Numbered from the stretch's first letter, positions 35,638-45,157 are shown. The stretch: DNA of 64,000 nt from Planktothrix sp. FACHB-1365 (GCF_014697575.1 NZ_JACJSC010000027.1:1-64000), one strand, 5' to 3'. Program-made: numbers and translations. Notes: a model not told the origin generated them from the sequence alone.

Positions 35638-37635
35638 TTAAAAATCATCATAATTGTCTTCCTCGATCTCATCAGGCTCTATAAAATTATCATCCTCAAT
35701 TTTATCAACAATATCATCTTTTTGGCTTAATAAAATAGACGTTTTAGAAGTTTGTTTTTCTCCTAAATCAATCATTTGACCTTTGAAAAATTCAGCTAAT
35801 TTCTGAGAAGCCATCAGAACAGCTTGAGCATCCATTTCTTCAGGAGTTAATTCAACTTTTTCAAGTGGAACAGGCATCTTGCCTGTTTCCATTTCCGTTT
35901 CCATTTTAACCTGATCTATTTGATCAGATTCTCGAATATCCTGATCAGGAGAAGAAGAAATTTGTTGTTGTTCTTGATGATTAATTGAAGAATTGGGTGA
36001 TATTTCTGGAGAAGAAACCCTAGAATTCTCAACCGGGGAATAAGAGGGAGATGGGGGAGTGACTTCTTGTACGCGATAAGCAGACGTTCCTCCTCCGGTA
36101 TCAAAATTAATTTTAACCGGATGACCAAAAACCTGTTGAAATGCTTTTTCTAAACTGGATAATTTTTGTTTAGTCTGTGCCATTTTCAGTACAGGTTCAG
36201 ACTTCATTTTAATATATGCAACATCAGAATTACACTGAATTAAACTCCCTTGTTGTCGAAAGAAAGATTGTGTTCCAGGGAGTTGAATACAAGCTAATAC
36301 TTGTTGCCAAATTTGTTCTATATTACCATCAATAACAATAGGAGGTTCTGCGGGAATTGCCGGAATTTCTGCTTTAACTTGAGGTTGAGGTTCTGGGTTA
36401 GATGTTGGTTGATAGACAGGAACATTAACGGGGTTTTGGGGAGGAGGTGAAGGTTCTGAACGTTGTACATATTGAGGTGGAGTTTGAACCGTTGTTTGAG
36501 GGGTTTGAACAACAGAAACCGTTTGGGTGACAACGGATTTTTGTAACGCGGCGGGAAGTAACCCTAATAAGGTTATTTCTAACCATAAACGCGGTTGAGT
36601 TGTATGTTTAATTTGAGCTTCACTTTCCCGCAAATGCTTCTGACCTGCTAAAATAATTTCATGATTCCAATGTTGAGAAAATTGACATAATTTTTCCCAA
36701 GTCGGTTGAGTTAAGGCAACTAAATCAGGACGATTAGGTGCGCTTTTAGCAATTAATAAATCTCGATAAAATCCGGCTAAATTTTGCAGAACAATTAAAG
36801 GTTCCCGACCTCGGTTGAGAAGTTGACGAATACAGTCTAAAATAATGGCTGTATCTCCTGAGTTAATAGCTTCTAATAAACTGATTAAATCTCGTTCAGG
36901 AACTGCCCCCACTAAATCCCAAACTTTTTCAACGGTAATTTCACCGGATAATAAACTTAATTGATCGAGTAAACTTTCCGCATCTCTTAACCCCCCTTGG
37001 GCAATTTGAGCCACCATAAAAATAGCATCGGACACAATATTAATATTTTCCTGTTGGGCAATATATTTTAAATGTTTCACCATTGAATCTAACGGAATTC
37101 GTCGAAAATCAAACCGTTGACACCGAGAAATAATGGTAGCTAATACCCGTTGTGGATCGGTGGTTGCTAATACAAATACAACTCGATCTGGAGGTTCTTC
37201 TAAGGTTTTTAATAAGGCGTTAAATGCTGCGGTACTTAACATATGACATTCATCTATTACATACACTTTATACCGACATTGAACGGGGGCAAATTGCGAT
37301 CGCTCAATTAATTCTCGAATATTATCAACTCCGGTATTACTCGCCGCATCAATTTCAATGACATCTAAAGTAGACCCATTGGTAATGCCTTTACAAACAT
37401 CACAAACACCGCAAGGAGTGGCCGTCGGCTTCCCAGTGGCCAAACAATTTAAAGATTTCGCTAAAATTCTCGCGCTAGAGGTTTTTCCCGTTCCTCTTGG
37501 CCCGGTGAAGAGATAGGCGGGAGCGATGCGTTGAGACTCGATCGCATTGGTGAGGGTAGTTGCGATCGCTTCTTGTCCGACTAAATGGGCAAAGGTTTGG
37601 GGCCGATATTTGTGGTGTAGGGGCTCGTAACTCAC
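35638..37635 (-). CDS. dnaX: DNA polymerase III subunits gamma/tau
   Basis: Clamp-loader ATPase. The N-terminal AAA+ domain shows YRPQTFAHLVGQE, Walker A GPRGTGKTSSA (45-55), the zinc module CNCLA...CGVCDVC (64-81), VIDECHML (Walker B) and ISRCQRFDFRR (sensor/arginine region). The C-terminal half is Pro/Gln-rich and poorly conserved, as in other cyanobacterial forms. No intein interrupts the P-loop region, unlike dnaX in some cyanobacteria. A 24-bp palindromic repeat is read in frame near residue 585 (TGKMPVP). It is 665 residues long, converges on glyQ, and no frameshift signal was identified. Confidence 0.95.
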   Translation of the reverse strand: MSYEPLHHKYRPQTFAHLVGQEAIATTLTNAIESQRIAPAYLFTGPRGTGKTSSARILAKSLNCLATGKPTATPCGVCDVCKGITNGSTLDVIEIDAASNTGVDNIRELIERSQFAPVQCRYKVYVIDECHMLSTAAFNALLKTLEEPPDRVVFVLATTDPQRVLATIISRCQRFDFRRIPLDSMVKHLKYIAQQENINIVSDAIFMVAQIAQGGLRDAESLLDQLSLLSGEITVEKVWDLVGAVPERDLISLLEAINSGDTAIILDCIRQLLNRGREPLIVLQNLAGFYRDLLIAKSAPNRPDLVALTQPTWEKLCQFSQHWNHEIILAGQKHLRESEAQIKHTTQPRLWLEITLLGLLPAALQKSVVTQTVSVVQTPQTTVQTPPQYVQRSEPSPPPQNPVNVPVYQPTSNPEPQPQVKAEIPAIPAEPPIVIDGNIEQIWQQVLACIQLPGTQSFFRQQGSLIQCNSDVAYIKMKSEPVLKMAQTKQKLSSLEKAFQQVFGHPVKINFDTGGGTSAYRVQEVTPPSPSYSPVENSRVSSPEISPNSSINHQEQQQISSSPDQDIRESDQIDQVKMETEMETGKMPVPLEKVELTPEEMDAQAVLMASQKLAEFFKGQMIDLGEKQTSKTSILLSQKDDIVDKIEDDNFIEPDEIEEDNYDDF
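35867..35890. repeat. 24-bp palindromic repeat inside dnaX
   Basis: GGAACAGGCAT / CTTGCCTGTTTCC, an imperfect palindrome of the ACAGGCAAGATGCCTGT type dispersed in cyanobacterial genomes. It lies in frame in the variable C-terminal part of dnaX and encodes ETGKMPVP. Confidence 0.82.
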
Positions 37636-38149
37636 AACGTCACACCAAAATCAAGGGAACAGGAAACACTCTTAGCTCGAATTGCAGTAGAGTATAGAGA
37701 TAAACTGGGCTTGTAATGTAGCATAAAAACTTAAGGATGACCGTATTGCTGAGAGGGAATTGTCTAGCATCACTGTTTAGGATCGAATCAGTACAATTTT
37801 ACCCATTGAACTGACCTGAACCATTCACTGAATTTTACCCAAATCCTAGGCAATGTAAGTAAATTTTTGATAACTTAGAGTTAAGTAGGGTCATCTTGCC
37901 AAGATCAGGACGTTAATGGGGTTTCTCTTAATAGCCTGATCAGAAATTTATCAAACTGAAAAGGATGTAATTTCGGACTGACATTAAAGGAGAAAAACAC
38001 TAACGATTTCCCATCAATAAATTCAGGACATTAAAAAACTACAGAGCCAGGATTGTTGGCCTGTTTTTATTTTAACGTATTCTGAATCCGTTGAAACCTT
38101 GTAACCCCAAATTGAGTAAATTAAGTATACAGCTTAATCATTATAACGT
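37636..38149. other. Intergenic region, 514 bp
   Basis: The longest gene-free gap in the window, between divergent dnaX and the gene at 38150. I see no convincing small gene. There is room for promoters in both directions, and AAAGGAGAAAAACA at about 37986 resembles a ribosome-binding site without a following open frame. A small RNA here cannot be excluded. Confidence 0.4.
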
Positions 38150-39034
38150 ATGTCTAATCAACTGATCAGTGTTCAGCCTTGGCTGGCGGCAACTCCCCCT
38201 AAACCCCATACCGCTATCACCGCCAAACTGGGTAGTGATGTAATTTGGATGGGTTCGTCCGGTGTTTTGTTTTTGTTACTGTTGGGAAGTATCATTTTTT
38301 TTCAACTCAAAACTCGTTCCCTGGACAAACAATTAAAAACCGAACTGTTTAGAAATAAAGAACTGCAAAAAAAATATAAATTGGCGGTCGGTACAATTGC
38401 CAAAATGGAGAAAAATCCCGATTTAATTCATTCACGGGAGTTTAACTTAGATTATTTGAGAATGCGGATGGCTGAGGATGTTTTTCACTACGCCATTATT
38501 GTTCAAATTAAGATGAAAGTTAAACAACAAATTTCCATCGCCCTGCGTCCAACACAAGCCGCCGTTGGAGAACAAAGTAATGCAGGAACAGCCCGCCAAG
38601 TTGATTCTATTTTTGATGTTGAATACGAAACAGGTATTGCTGGAGATACTAAAAAACGGGTGTTATTTCGCATTCAAATTCGCCTAATGAAATTACCCAC
38701 TCAATCCACATCAACAACCATAAATGAAATTATTGATTGTTTGGAAACCTATTTAAGTCCCACCGATGAACATGATAATTGGCAACCCACAATTCAAGGG
38801 CGTATTGTTCATATTGAATGGGATCAAAAAGCAAAACCGACTCCCTTATTAGTCTTAGAACAATCCAATGAAGGGGTGAATGTTACCTTCCGCACAACTC
38901 GACCTGGAGGAGTTAAAGCCTCACATCATGATATGGATTCTGGAGATCTCAGCCAAGGTAGAACTCAAGGCAAAATTCAGGGTAAAACCCCAGGCAAAAA
39001 ACGCAATAAATCAGAAGTTACAAAATCGAATTAA
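38150..39034 (+). CDS. Membrane-anchored protein of unknown function (cyanobacterial)
   Basis: A 294-residue protein: one transmembrane helix (GVLFLLLLGSIIFFQL, about residues 38-54), a short coiled coil (about 58-85), then a mixed alpha/beta cytoplasmic or lumenal domain (about 95-245) and a basic, repetitive tail with QGKIQGKTPGKKRNK. No motif points to an enzyme. It has the appearance of a cyanobacterium-specific conserved protein, but I cannot name the family. The neighbour pcyA converges on it, so there is no operon context. Confidence 0.65.
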   Translation: MSNQLISVQPWLAATPPKPHTAITAKLGSDVIWMGSSGVLFLLLLGSIIFFQLKTRSLDKQLKTELFRNKELQKKYKLAVGTIAKMEKNPDLIHSREFNLDYLRMRMAEDVFHYAIIVQIKMKVKQQISIALRPTQAAVGEQSNAGTARQVDSIFDVEYETGIAGDTKKRVLFRIQIRLMKLPTQSTSTTINEIIDCLETYLSPTDEHDNWQPTIQGRIVHIEWDQKAKPTPLLVLEQSNEGVNVTFRTTRPGGVKASHHDMDSGDLSQGRTQGKIQGKTPGKKRNKSEVTKSN

Positions 39035-39100
39035 TAACCGGAAGTAGCTTCACCCAGACAAACTGAACTTAACTAAACAAGGGAATTATTTTGTAAGCTG

Positions 39101-39841
39101 TTAAGTTTCTACACAATCAAACAAAACCGTTGTCATATAATTACTTGCCCAGTCTTGACCAAAGGCTTTTTCCAGAACACGGCGAGTTTTATCGTTTTGT
39201 TGTTGTTGTGTACAATAATGTTTTTGACCCGCAATCATTTCCAATTTTTGTTCTTCGGAAATCGGAGATTGAGCGATCGCATATTCACAATGAACTTTCA
39301 AATATTGGGTGACCCTTTGTAAAAATTGGGTTTCTTCTTCCGGTGTTGTGGGTCGCACAAATAAACAAAATTCTGAAAAAATATCTCCCCAAGTCGGAAC
39401 TTCACGGGGCTGGGAAAAGTATTGTTGGGGTTGCGGTTGTAATTGTTGTTGATAAGATAAGGGTAAACTGCGGTCTAAATGGGTTGGGGATAAATCAACA
39501 ATGGCGGCACTAATTTGCCCCCGTCCCCCGACTAAATCGGCTCCAAACATAGGAATATCATATTCCACTCTGGGAAACATCACACAATGAAGAATATCAA
39601 GGGCTTGACCGACCCTCGCTAATTCTAAATGGAGCTTGCGAAAGTGTTGGGTTTGATAGCATCTATTCTCAATAATGAGTTTTTCCCCTTCTAGGCGACC
39701 CTCCACATACCCTAAATCTTCTGGGAGATGGTAAGGTTCTAAATCCAAATATTGACTCCAACTCACTTCAATTTGGTTGGCGAGTTGGCGGATGAGGGAG
39801 TGTTGTTGTTCTCGAATGGAAACAGCAGAAGTATTGACCAT
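39101..39841 (-). CDS. pcyA: Phycocyanobilin:ferredoxin oxidoreductase
   Basis: Reduces biliverdin IX-alpha by four electrons to phycocyanobilin, the chromophore of phycocyanin, allophycocyanin and cyanobacterial phytochromes. The bilin reductase signature is clear: [18 protein letters not shown] with the catalytic Glu (about residue 93) and AAIVDLSP with the catalytic Asp (about residue 116). Length 246 residues is typical. It is monocistronic here. It is one of the best markers that the window is cyanobacterial. Confidence 0.95.
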   Translation of the reverse strand: MVNTSAVSIREQQHSLIRQLANQIEVSWSQYLDLEPYHLPEDLGYVEGRLEGEKLIIENRCYQTQHFRKLHLELARVGQALDILHCVMFPRVEYDIPMFGADLVGGRGQISAAIVDLSPTHLDRSLPLSYQQQLQPQPQQYFSQPREVPTWGDIFSEFCLFVRPTTPEEETQFLQRVTQYLKVHCEYAIAQSPISEEQKLEMIAGQKHYCTQQQQNDKTRRVLEKAFGQDWASNYMTTVLFDCVET

Positions 39842-39935
39842 TATAGGATTTTTCTCATGACAAGCTTATATTTAAGAATATCAGTTTAGGATATAGTTTG
39901 ACTCAGTAGGCTGGCAGAACAAGGAGTTTAAGATT

Positions 39936-40130
39936 ATGTTTGGTTTAGGATGGCCGGAAATCGCAATTATTTTAGTCGTGGCGCTCTTAATTTTTGGCCC
40001 GAAGAAAATACCTGAAATTGGAAAAAGTTTAGGTCAAAGTCTACGAGGGTTTAAAGATGAACTCTCTAACCCCTCCGATGGCTCTGAGTCTATCTCGGAA
40101 GAGACAGAACAAAATTCCCATAAATCTTGA
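39936..40130 (+). CDS. tatA: Twin-arginine translocase subunit TatA/E
   Basis: A 64-residue Tat component that polymerises to form the protein-conducting element. The short N-terminal transmembrane helix (WPEIAIILVVALLIFG), the FGPKKIPEIGKSLGQSL hinge and amphipathic helix, and an acidic tail are canonical. The ATG follows AAGGAG at about 39920. It is a single gene, divergent from pcyA. Confidence 0.95.
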   Translation: MFGLGWPEIAIILVVALLIFGPKKIPEIGKSLGQSLRGFKDELSNPSDGSESISEETEQNSHKS

Positions 40131-40237
40131 TCAGTTCGGTGTCCAGTGTCGGATATGGCGTTAATTATTTTTATCTTTATTTTTGATTAGGCGCACTATT
40201 CCGACCGGGGTAATTTTGACTAAATTGAGTTCAAATT

Positions 40238-41839
40238 TTAACGACGGGGTGAACTTAAGGAACGAATAAAATTAAGAATTTCTCGATCACGGGGTTTAAA
40301 TCTTAAGGCGGTTAATGCTGAAGTCCTAGCTTGTTGATATTGCTTCATTTTAGCTAGAATTTGAGCTTTTAAGATCCACAATTGAGGATTTTCTGAATTT
40401 AAAGCTAAAGCCTTTTCAGCAGAATTTAACGCTTGAGAATAAAGTTGTAATTTTAATAAGATTTCGCCCCGTAGCTGCCAAACTTTTTCTTGTTGGTGAT
40501 CTAATTTTAACCCTTGGTCAAAAGATAGAATTGCTTCCTCATAATTCTGTAATTGATAATAAGCCATTCCTCGATTTGTCCAAGCTTCAACGAAATCTGG
40601 TTTTAAATTTACAACTTGCTCATAGGATTTAATCGCCTGTTCATATTGTTTTAAATGGTTCATCAATAGATTTCCCCGCAGATACCAAATTTGATAATCA
40701 TCGGGTTTAATTTTAATGGCAATATTCCAGGCTGATAACGCATCTTCATACTGTTGTAATTTAATTAAAATCTTCCCTTTTTCTCGCCAAGCCAAATAAA
40801 AATCGGGCTGAAGTTGTGTCGTCCGAGAATAAGCTTCAATTGCTTCTGAATACTGCTTTAATTGTGCTAAAGTATTCCCCCGTCCGTACCACGCGGGATA
40901 AAAATTAGACTGAATTTTGAGGGCTTGATCAAAGGCATTTAACGCCTGATGCCATTGTTCTAATCTATAGAATTGATTTCCCCGGTTTGACCACTCTAAG
41001 GCCGTTAATTCTCCCCCTAATTCAGGGGCTTTTAAAACTTGATTAATTGATTGTAATTCCGTTGCTTTTAGGGGTGAAGGCGGTTGACGAGTGATGTTTA
41101 AATTTAACCCAATTCCTGATTGTAAAAACTTCTGAATTGGAATTCCCGCACTATATCCTAAAGTAACACGGGAAACTAATCCTAATTCAGGATTTTCAAA
41201 GATTTGTCCTTCGGATTTTCCATGAATTCCAATCACCCGACCCTCAGTATCTAAAATCGGTGAGCCACTCATTCCCACTTGTGTGCGATTCGTATAAAAT
41301 AAATCATATCCTCTGGTAAAGGGTTCTTTAATTAAGGTAGCTTTTTCCGCTTCACTCATTAATACTCCGGCTGTAAATAGTCGTCTGCGGTCAGCAAGCG
41401 GTAATTTAGAATCCGGCCATCCTGAAATAAAAATATATTGAGCTTTCCGCTCATAATCATAATCCGCTAGATGGGCGATCGCATAAATTTTATCACTGGT
41501 AAAAGACAAAATCGCTAAATCAATTCCCGGTAATTTAATCACTTGATTATAATCAATCGGATACTGTTCTCCATCAACGGTGATAACGGTATATTCATCA
41601 GGCGTTTTAACAACATGATTTGCAGTTAATACAGAATAAGTAGTGTTATTTTTAGCAATAATCACTCCCGACCCTGGATTTACCCCTTCAATTAATACTG
41701 TAATCGGTTGACTAATACGGTTGATTTCTTGAGCGGTTAATGCTATTATTTTAGAATTAAAAATTAAAACAAATATCAAGCTCGTGATTGTAAAAAACCC
41801 TAGTTTAAAAAACCGATAAACGATGAATTGAAAACCCAT
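40238..41839 (-). CDS. Trypsin-like serine protease with TPR repeats
   Basis: A 533-residue protein. An N-terminal hydrophobic segment (TSLIFVLIFNS) suggests export or membrane anchoring. The protease domain has the triad His in LTANHVV (about residue 75), Asp in GIDLAILS (about 105) and Ser in VGMSGSPIL (about 190). At least seven TPR units follow (residues about 280-525), which usually bind proteins. The combination occurs often in filamentous cyanobacteria and may be a regulated periplasmic protease. The substrate is unknown. Confidence 0.85.
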   Translation of the reverse strand: MGFQFIVYRFFKLGFFTITSLIFVLIFNSKIIALTAQEINRISQPITVLIEGVNPGSGVIIAKNNTTYSVLTANHVVKTPDEYTVITVDGEQYPIDYNQVIKLPGIDLAILSFTSDKIYAIAHLADYDYERKAQYIFISGWPDSKLPLADRRRLFTAGVLMSEAEKATLIKEPFTRGYDLFYTNRTQVGMSGSPILDTEGRVIGIHGKSEGQIFENPELGLVSRVTLGYSAGIPIQKFLQSGIGLNLNITRQPPSPLKATELQSINQVLKAPELGGELTALEWSNRGNQFYRLEQWHQALNAFDQALKIQSNFYPAWYGRGNTLAQLKQYSEAIEAYSRTTQLQPDFYLAWREKGKILIKLQQYEDALSAWNIAIKIKPDDYQIWYLRGNLLMNHLKQYEQAIKSYEQVVNLKPDFVEAWTNRGMAYYQLQNYEEAILSFDQGLKLDHQQEKVWQLRGEILLKLQLYSQALNSAEKALALNSENPQLWILKAQILAKMKQYQQARTSALTALRFKPRDREILNFIRSLSSPRR

Positions 41840-42021
41840 TTTTGCTCCCCCTAATTTCTTCTGAATGATGACTGCTTATTACTTCTAGTAACTTCCGATT
41901 CATCCGGTTCCGGTTTCTCATTCCCCTAAAACTGGAAAGAGTTTCCTGGCTAAAATTGCTATAAACTGAAACAAGGGATTTTTACCCTAAATTTTGGTGT
42001 CCCAATGCACAAAGCGTGATT

Positions 42022-42807
42022 ATGCTTGCGAAACGAATTTTGCCTTGTTTGGATGTTAAAGCGGGTCGAGTGGTGAAGGGGGTGAATTTTGTTGATTTGA
42101 AAGATGCTGGTGATCCCGTGGAACTCGCAGCGGCTTATAACGATGCAGGCGCCGATGAATTAGTCTTTTTGGATATTACGGCGACCCATGAAGACCGAGA
42201 TATTATTTTTGATGTGGTCTATCGCACCGCCGAACAAGTGTTTATTCCCTTAACCGTCGGGGGGGGAATTCAAAACTTAGAAATGATTAAAAATTTGTTA
42301 AGAGCCGGGGCGGATAAAGTCAGTATTAATTCGGCGGCGGTTCGTGATCCTGACTTAATTAATCGAGCCAGCGATCGTTTTGGGGTACAGTGTATTGTGG
42401 TAGCAATTGATGCTCGTCGTCGCACGGATCCCGATAATCCCGGTTGGGATGTTTATGTCCGAGGCGGTCGGGAAAATACCGGAATTGATGCTCTCAAATG
42501 GGCTGAAGAAGTCACCCAACGCGGCGCCGGGGAACTGTTGGTTACGAGTATGGATGCGGATGGAACCCAGGCGGGATATGACTTAGAATTAACTCGGAAA
42601 ATTGCTGAATCTGTGGAAATTCCCGTAATTGCATCGGGGGGTGCAGGTACTTGTCATCATATCTATGAAGCGTTAACGGAAGGTAAAGCCGAAGCAGCTT
42701 TATTGGCTTCCTTATTACATTATGGTCAATTACGGATGGAAGAAATTAAAACCTATTTAGCAGAACATCACGTTCCTGTCCGACAACCGGAGAAACCGGG
42801 TTTCTAA
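42022..42807 (+). CDS. hisF: Imidazole glycerol phosphate synthase cyclase subunit
   Basis: TIM-barrel subunit that makes imidazole glycerol phosphate and AICAR in histidine biosynthesis. The catalytic residues lie in LPCLDVKAG (Asp11) and VVAIDARR, and phosphate-binding GGGIQ and ASGGAG loops are visible. The ATG at 42022 is preferred; a GTG two codons earlier is also in frame. The stop codon lies at the end of an AGAAACCGGGTTTCT repeat, so the last residues (EKPGF) are encoded by repeat sequence that has replaced the original end of the gene. Confidence 0.96.
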   Translation: MLAKRILPCLDVKAGRVVKGVNFVDLKDAGDPVELAAAYNDAGADELVFLDITATHEDRDIIFDVVYRTAEQVFIPLTVGGGIQNLEMIKNLLRAGADKVSINSAAVRDPDLINRASDRFGVQCIVVAIDARRRTDPDNPGWDVYVRGGRENTGIDALKWAEEVTQRGAGELLVTSMDADGTQAGYDLELTRKIAESVEIPVIASGGAGTCHHIYEALTEGKAEAALLASLLHYGQLRMEEIKTYLAEHHVPVRQPEKPGF

Positions 42808-42939
42808 TTCAAGTTAATGGTATTTAATCGAGATTTGCTGAGAAACCCGGTTTCTGGGGCGATCGCAAAAACTCAAGAAACCGGGTTTCTAATTCAATTA
42901 ATGGCATCAAATCCAGATATTTTCAGAAACCCGGTTTCT
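42791..42939. repeat. Palindrome array starting inside hisF
   Basis: Four 15-bp palindromes at 42791, 42841, 42876 and 42925 in alternating central-base orientation. The first supplies the last codons of hisF. The unit GCGATCGCAAAAACTCA then AGAAACCGGGTTTCT, then a spacer ending ATCAAATCCAGAT, then the second palindrome, recurs at 43651-43729 and 44298-44378. Confidence 0.9.
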
Positions 42940-43027
42940 GGGATTACTAACTCAATCGCAGTCTTCGCTTCTGTCCATCCTAAATTGCTATAATAACAAT
43001 CAGCCCAAAAATCTCAATATTAAGATA

Positions 43028-43258
43028 ATGTCTACTTATAGCGAGGTACTGAGTCAGGCTCAAAATCTCACTCCTGACGAGCAACAAAAACTTTTAGAAG
43101 TATTGTCAGCATTGATGCGCGATCGGGTAACAACCCAGACTCAGGGTAGCCGTGAAAGATTACCCGGAAAAAATTTAAAGAGATGGCGCGGTTTTTTGCC
43201 GGATCGTGTCGATGCTTTGGAATTCCAGTTGCAAATTCGAGAAGAATGGGATGATTAA
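43028..43258 (+). CDS. VapB-like antitoxin
   Basis: A 76-residue protein with a helical N-terminus (YSEVLSQAQNLTPDEQQKLLEVL) and a C-terminal segment that would wrap the toxin (DRVDALEFQLQIREEWDD). Antitoxins of this type accompany PIN toxins in cyanobacteria. Its stop overlaps the toxin start by 8 bp. It would bind and neutralise the toxin, and probably repress the operon, but no operator was identified. Confidence 0.75.
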   Translation: MSTYSEVLSQAQNLTPDEQQKLLEVLSALMRDRVTTQTQGSRERLPGKNLKRWRGFLPDRVDALEFQLQIREEWDD

Positions 43259-43637
43259 TAAATATCTTCTCGATACCAACATCTTGATTTACTACTTTAA
43301 TGATGGGTCAGAAGTTCAGCCTATATTTGATGAAATTGAAGTGGGAGATGCAGAGGCATTTTACTGTCCGATTAGTTGGGTGGAGTTACTTTGTTACCCG
43401 GCATTGACGGAAGAAGAAGCGAATGAGATGCGAGAATTTTTGAGGCTTCTTAACTGCGTATCATTGACAGAATCAGTTTTAGATCGTGCAGCCCAAATTC
43501 GTCGAGATTATCGCTTGAAACTAGGTGATGGTGTAATTGCAGCCTGTGCTTTAGTTGAAGGATGTGTTTTGGTAACTCGTAATGCTAAGGATTTTAAGCG
43601 CGTTAATGGGTTAACTATATTAAATCCATTTGATTAG
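43251..43637 (+). CDS. VapC-type PIN-domain toxin
   Basis: A 128-residue PIN ribonuclease: LLDTNILIYY (first Asp, residue 7), an acidic residue in SWVELLCY (about 45), LGDGVIAACAL (about Asp 93) and TRNAKDF (last Asp). VapC toxins cleave tRNA or rRNA. The frame is open further upstream, but ATG at 43251 gives the standard start MINKYLLDTN and the 8-bp overlap with the antitoxin gene. The family pair is complete and likely functional. Confidence 0.86.
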   Translation: MINKYLLDTNILIYYFNDGSEVQPIFDEIEVGDAEAFYCPISWVELLCYPALTEEEANEMREFLRLLNCVSLTESVLDRAAQIRRDYRLKLGDGVIAACALVEGCVLVTRNAKDFKRVNGLTILNPFD

Positions 43638-43666
43638 GTAAAAAAAGGGGCGATCGCAAAAACTCA

Positions 43667-43729
43667 AGCAACCGGGTTTCTAATTCAATAATTGCATCAA
43701 ATCCAGATAGTTTCAGAAACCCGGTTTCT
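43667..43729. repeat. Pair of 15-bp palindromes after the VapBC operon
   Basis: AGCAACCGGGTTTCT (one mismatch) at 43667-43681 and AGAAACCCGGTTTCT at 43715-43729, 48 bp apart, preceded by GCGATCGC at 43651. Same composite unit as after hisF. Confidence 0.85.
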
Positions 43730-43903
43730 GTTTCCCTCGTTCCCAGGCTGGAGTCTGGGAATGCTATGATTGAGGCTCTGCCTGTATTATTTATTAGTGG
43801 GTGAGCCACCGTTTTAGGATTTATAGGTAGAACCTAGAAACGAGGGAACAAGGGATTTAGAAATAATGTTAAAATCAAATTGTTACTTAACCGCTAAAAT
43901 AGA

Positions 43904-44182
43904 ATGAATTCACTAACAGAAGTTGAAGTGGCTATTCAAAAATTATCTGCTATTGAAGTCCGTCAACTGGCAGAATGGTTACAAACTTATCTGCATACTG
44001 AAGGGAATACAGAACACGAAGAAGAAACTGAGCAAACGGTAACTTGTGTTCAAAATCAACAAAATGCTTGGGATGTCTTAGAATCAATAATGGGAACTGT
44101 TGAAGCTCCTCCAGATTGGTCAATCAATCATGATCATTACCTATATGGAACAGCAAAACGTTACCCAGATAATTCTCAATGA
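43904..44182 (+). CDS. Antitoxin-like protein of a decayed toxin-antitoxin pair
   Basis: A 92-residue protein with a helical N-terminus (LTEVEVAIQKLSAIEVRQLAEWLQTYL) like cyanobacterial antitoxins that precede PIN toxins, a linker and a C-terminal end (APPDWSINHDHYLYGTAKR) typical of these antitoxins. The next start codon overlaps its stop as ATGA, as in intact pairs. The downstream toxin is truncated, so this antitoxin is probably an orphan. Confidence 0.65.
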   Translation: MNSLTEVEVAIQKLSAIEVRQLAEWLQTYLHTEGNTEHEEETEQTVTCVQNQQNAWDVLESIMGTVEAPPDWSINHDHYLYGTAKRYPDNSQ

Positions 44183-44256
44183 GCAATTCCCGTTTACTAC
44201 TAGATACGGTTTTTATTCAAGCTGGTTTTAGAGCTTTATTGTTAGAAAATCCTTAA
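44179..44256 (+). pseudogene. Truncated PIN-toxin gene
   Basis: Starts SNSRLLLDTVFIQA, the exact N-terminus of a PIN toxin with its first Asp, but runs straight into FRALLLENP and a stop after 25 residues. This looks like an internal deletion joining the start to a short tail. It lacks the other acidic residues and cannot be a nuclease. A palindrome cluster follows 22 bp later. Confidence 0.7.
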
Positions 44257-44277
44257 TAAAAAAGTTCAGATATTTTC

Positions 44278-44378
44278 AGAAACCCGGTTTCTGTGGGGCG
44301 ATCGCAAAAACTCAAGAAACCGGGTTTCTAATTAAATTAATTGCATCAAATCCAGATATTGTGAGAAACCCGGTTTCT
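44278..44378. repeat. Three 15-bp palindromes
   Basis: Palindromes at 44278, 44315 and 44364, with GCGATCGC at 44298, filling the space between the decayed toxin and the rubrerythrin 3' end. Same composite unit as after hisF and after VapBC. Confidence 0.9.
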
Positions 44379-44382
44379 AAGA

Positions 44383-45096
44383 TTAGGCGGCGATCGCTTC
44401 TTCGTAAACCATAAAAGTCTTTTTCGTCGCGCCACAAATCGGACAAGACCAATCATCAGGAATGGCTTCAAAAGGTGTTCCTGGGGCGATTCCAGAATCA
44501 GGATCACCCATAACCGGATCATAAATCATAGAACATTGACGACAAATCCATTTTTGAGTTTGAGGATCGGAACTTGCCGATTTTGGGGTCGGTGCGACTC
44601 CATCTAAAGCGTTCAGGGCTTCAGTATATTGGTTGGCGTGATGATGTTCAATGGGCGTTAAAAAGCCAAAGTTAGAAGCAGCTTTGCGGAAAATTCCGGC
44701 GTGTTCACGAGATTCGGCTTCCTGTTCTTTGAATTCTGCTACAGCCTTGTCATCGCGGTCAGTAACGGCTTGGGCGGTGAATTCGGGGTACATTGTGGTG
44801 TATTCGTAGGTTTCCCCTTCAATCGCCAACTCTAAACACCGGGCTGCAATTTTTTTCTTTTCTTCGTCGGATAAAGCATCGGGGTCAGTCACGACTAATT
44901 CAGGATGCAGAAGCCGGAAATGGGCAAAAGCGTGCTCTGTTTCTTGGTTTGCGGTTTCCCGAAACAGTTTGGACAAATCCCCCATCCCTAATTTTTTGGT
45001 GACTTCTGCGAAAAACAGATATTTGCGGTTCGCCATTGATTCACCACCAAAGGCTGCTTCCAGGTTTTTGACGGTTTGTTTGTTGGATAAGTCCAT
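44383..45096 (-). CDS. rbr: Rubrerythrin
   Basis: Peroxide-reducing non-haem iron protein. The N-terminal ferritin-like di-iron domain carries the Glu/His ligands ([48 protein letters not shown]), and the C-terminal rubredoxin domain has [12 protein letters not shown] and [12 protein letters not shown] (about residues 180-225). Length 237 residues is slightly long because of a linker ([10 protein letters not shown]). It is divergent from a PerR/Fur-type regulator, and a PerR-like box overlaps its -10 element, so it is predicted to be peroxide-inducible. Confidence 0.93.
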   Translation of the reverse strand: MDLSNKQTVKNLEAAFGGESMANRKYLFFAEVTKKLGMGDLSKLFRETANQETEHAFAHFRLLHPELVVTDPDALSDEEKKKIAARCLELAIEGETYEYTTMYPEFTAQAVTDRDDKAVAEFKEQEAESREHAGIFRKAASNFGFLTPIEHHHANQYTEALNALDGVAPTPKSASSDPQTQKWICRQCSMIYDPVMGDPDSGIAPGTPFEAIPDDWSCPICGATKKTFMVYEEAIAA

Positions 45097-45125
45097 CGTG
45101 TCTCCTCTTTTTGAACTTGTTATAT

Positions 45126-45157
45126 CTAAGAATAATTCTTAGTTTTGAGTTTGTCAA
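45126..45157 (-). promoter_or_regulatory. rbr promoter with overlapping PerR/Fur box
   Basis: On the minus strand TTGACA (complement of 45152-45157), a 17-bp spacer and TATTCT (complement of 45129-45134) form a sigma-70-type promoter 32 bp upstream of the rbr start. A perfect 17-bp palindrome around one central base, CTAAGAATAATTCTTAG (45126-45142), overlaps the -10 box and fits a Fur/PerR-type operator. Binding would block transcription. Confidence 0.75.

Noticed and set aside
35638-37635. Intein in dnaX
   Set aside because: The P-loop region is continuous with normal spacing; no splicing motifs.
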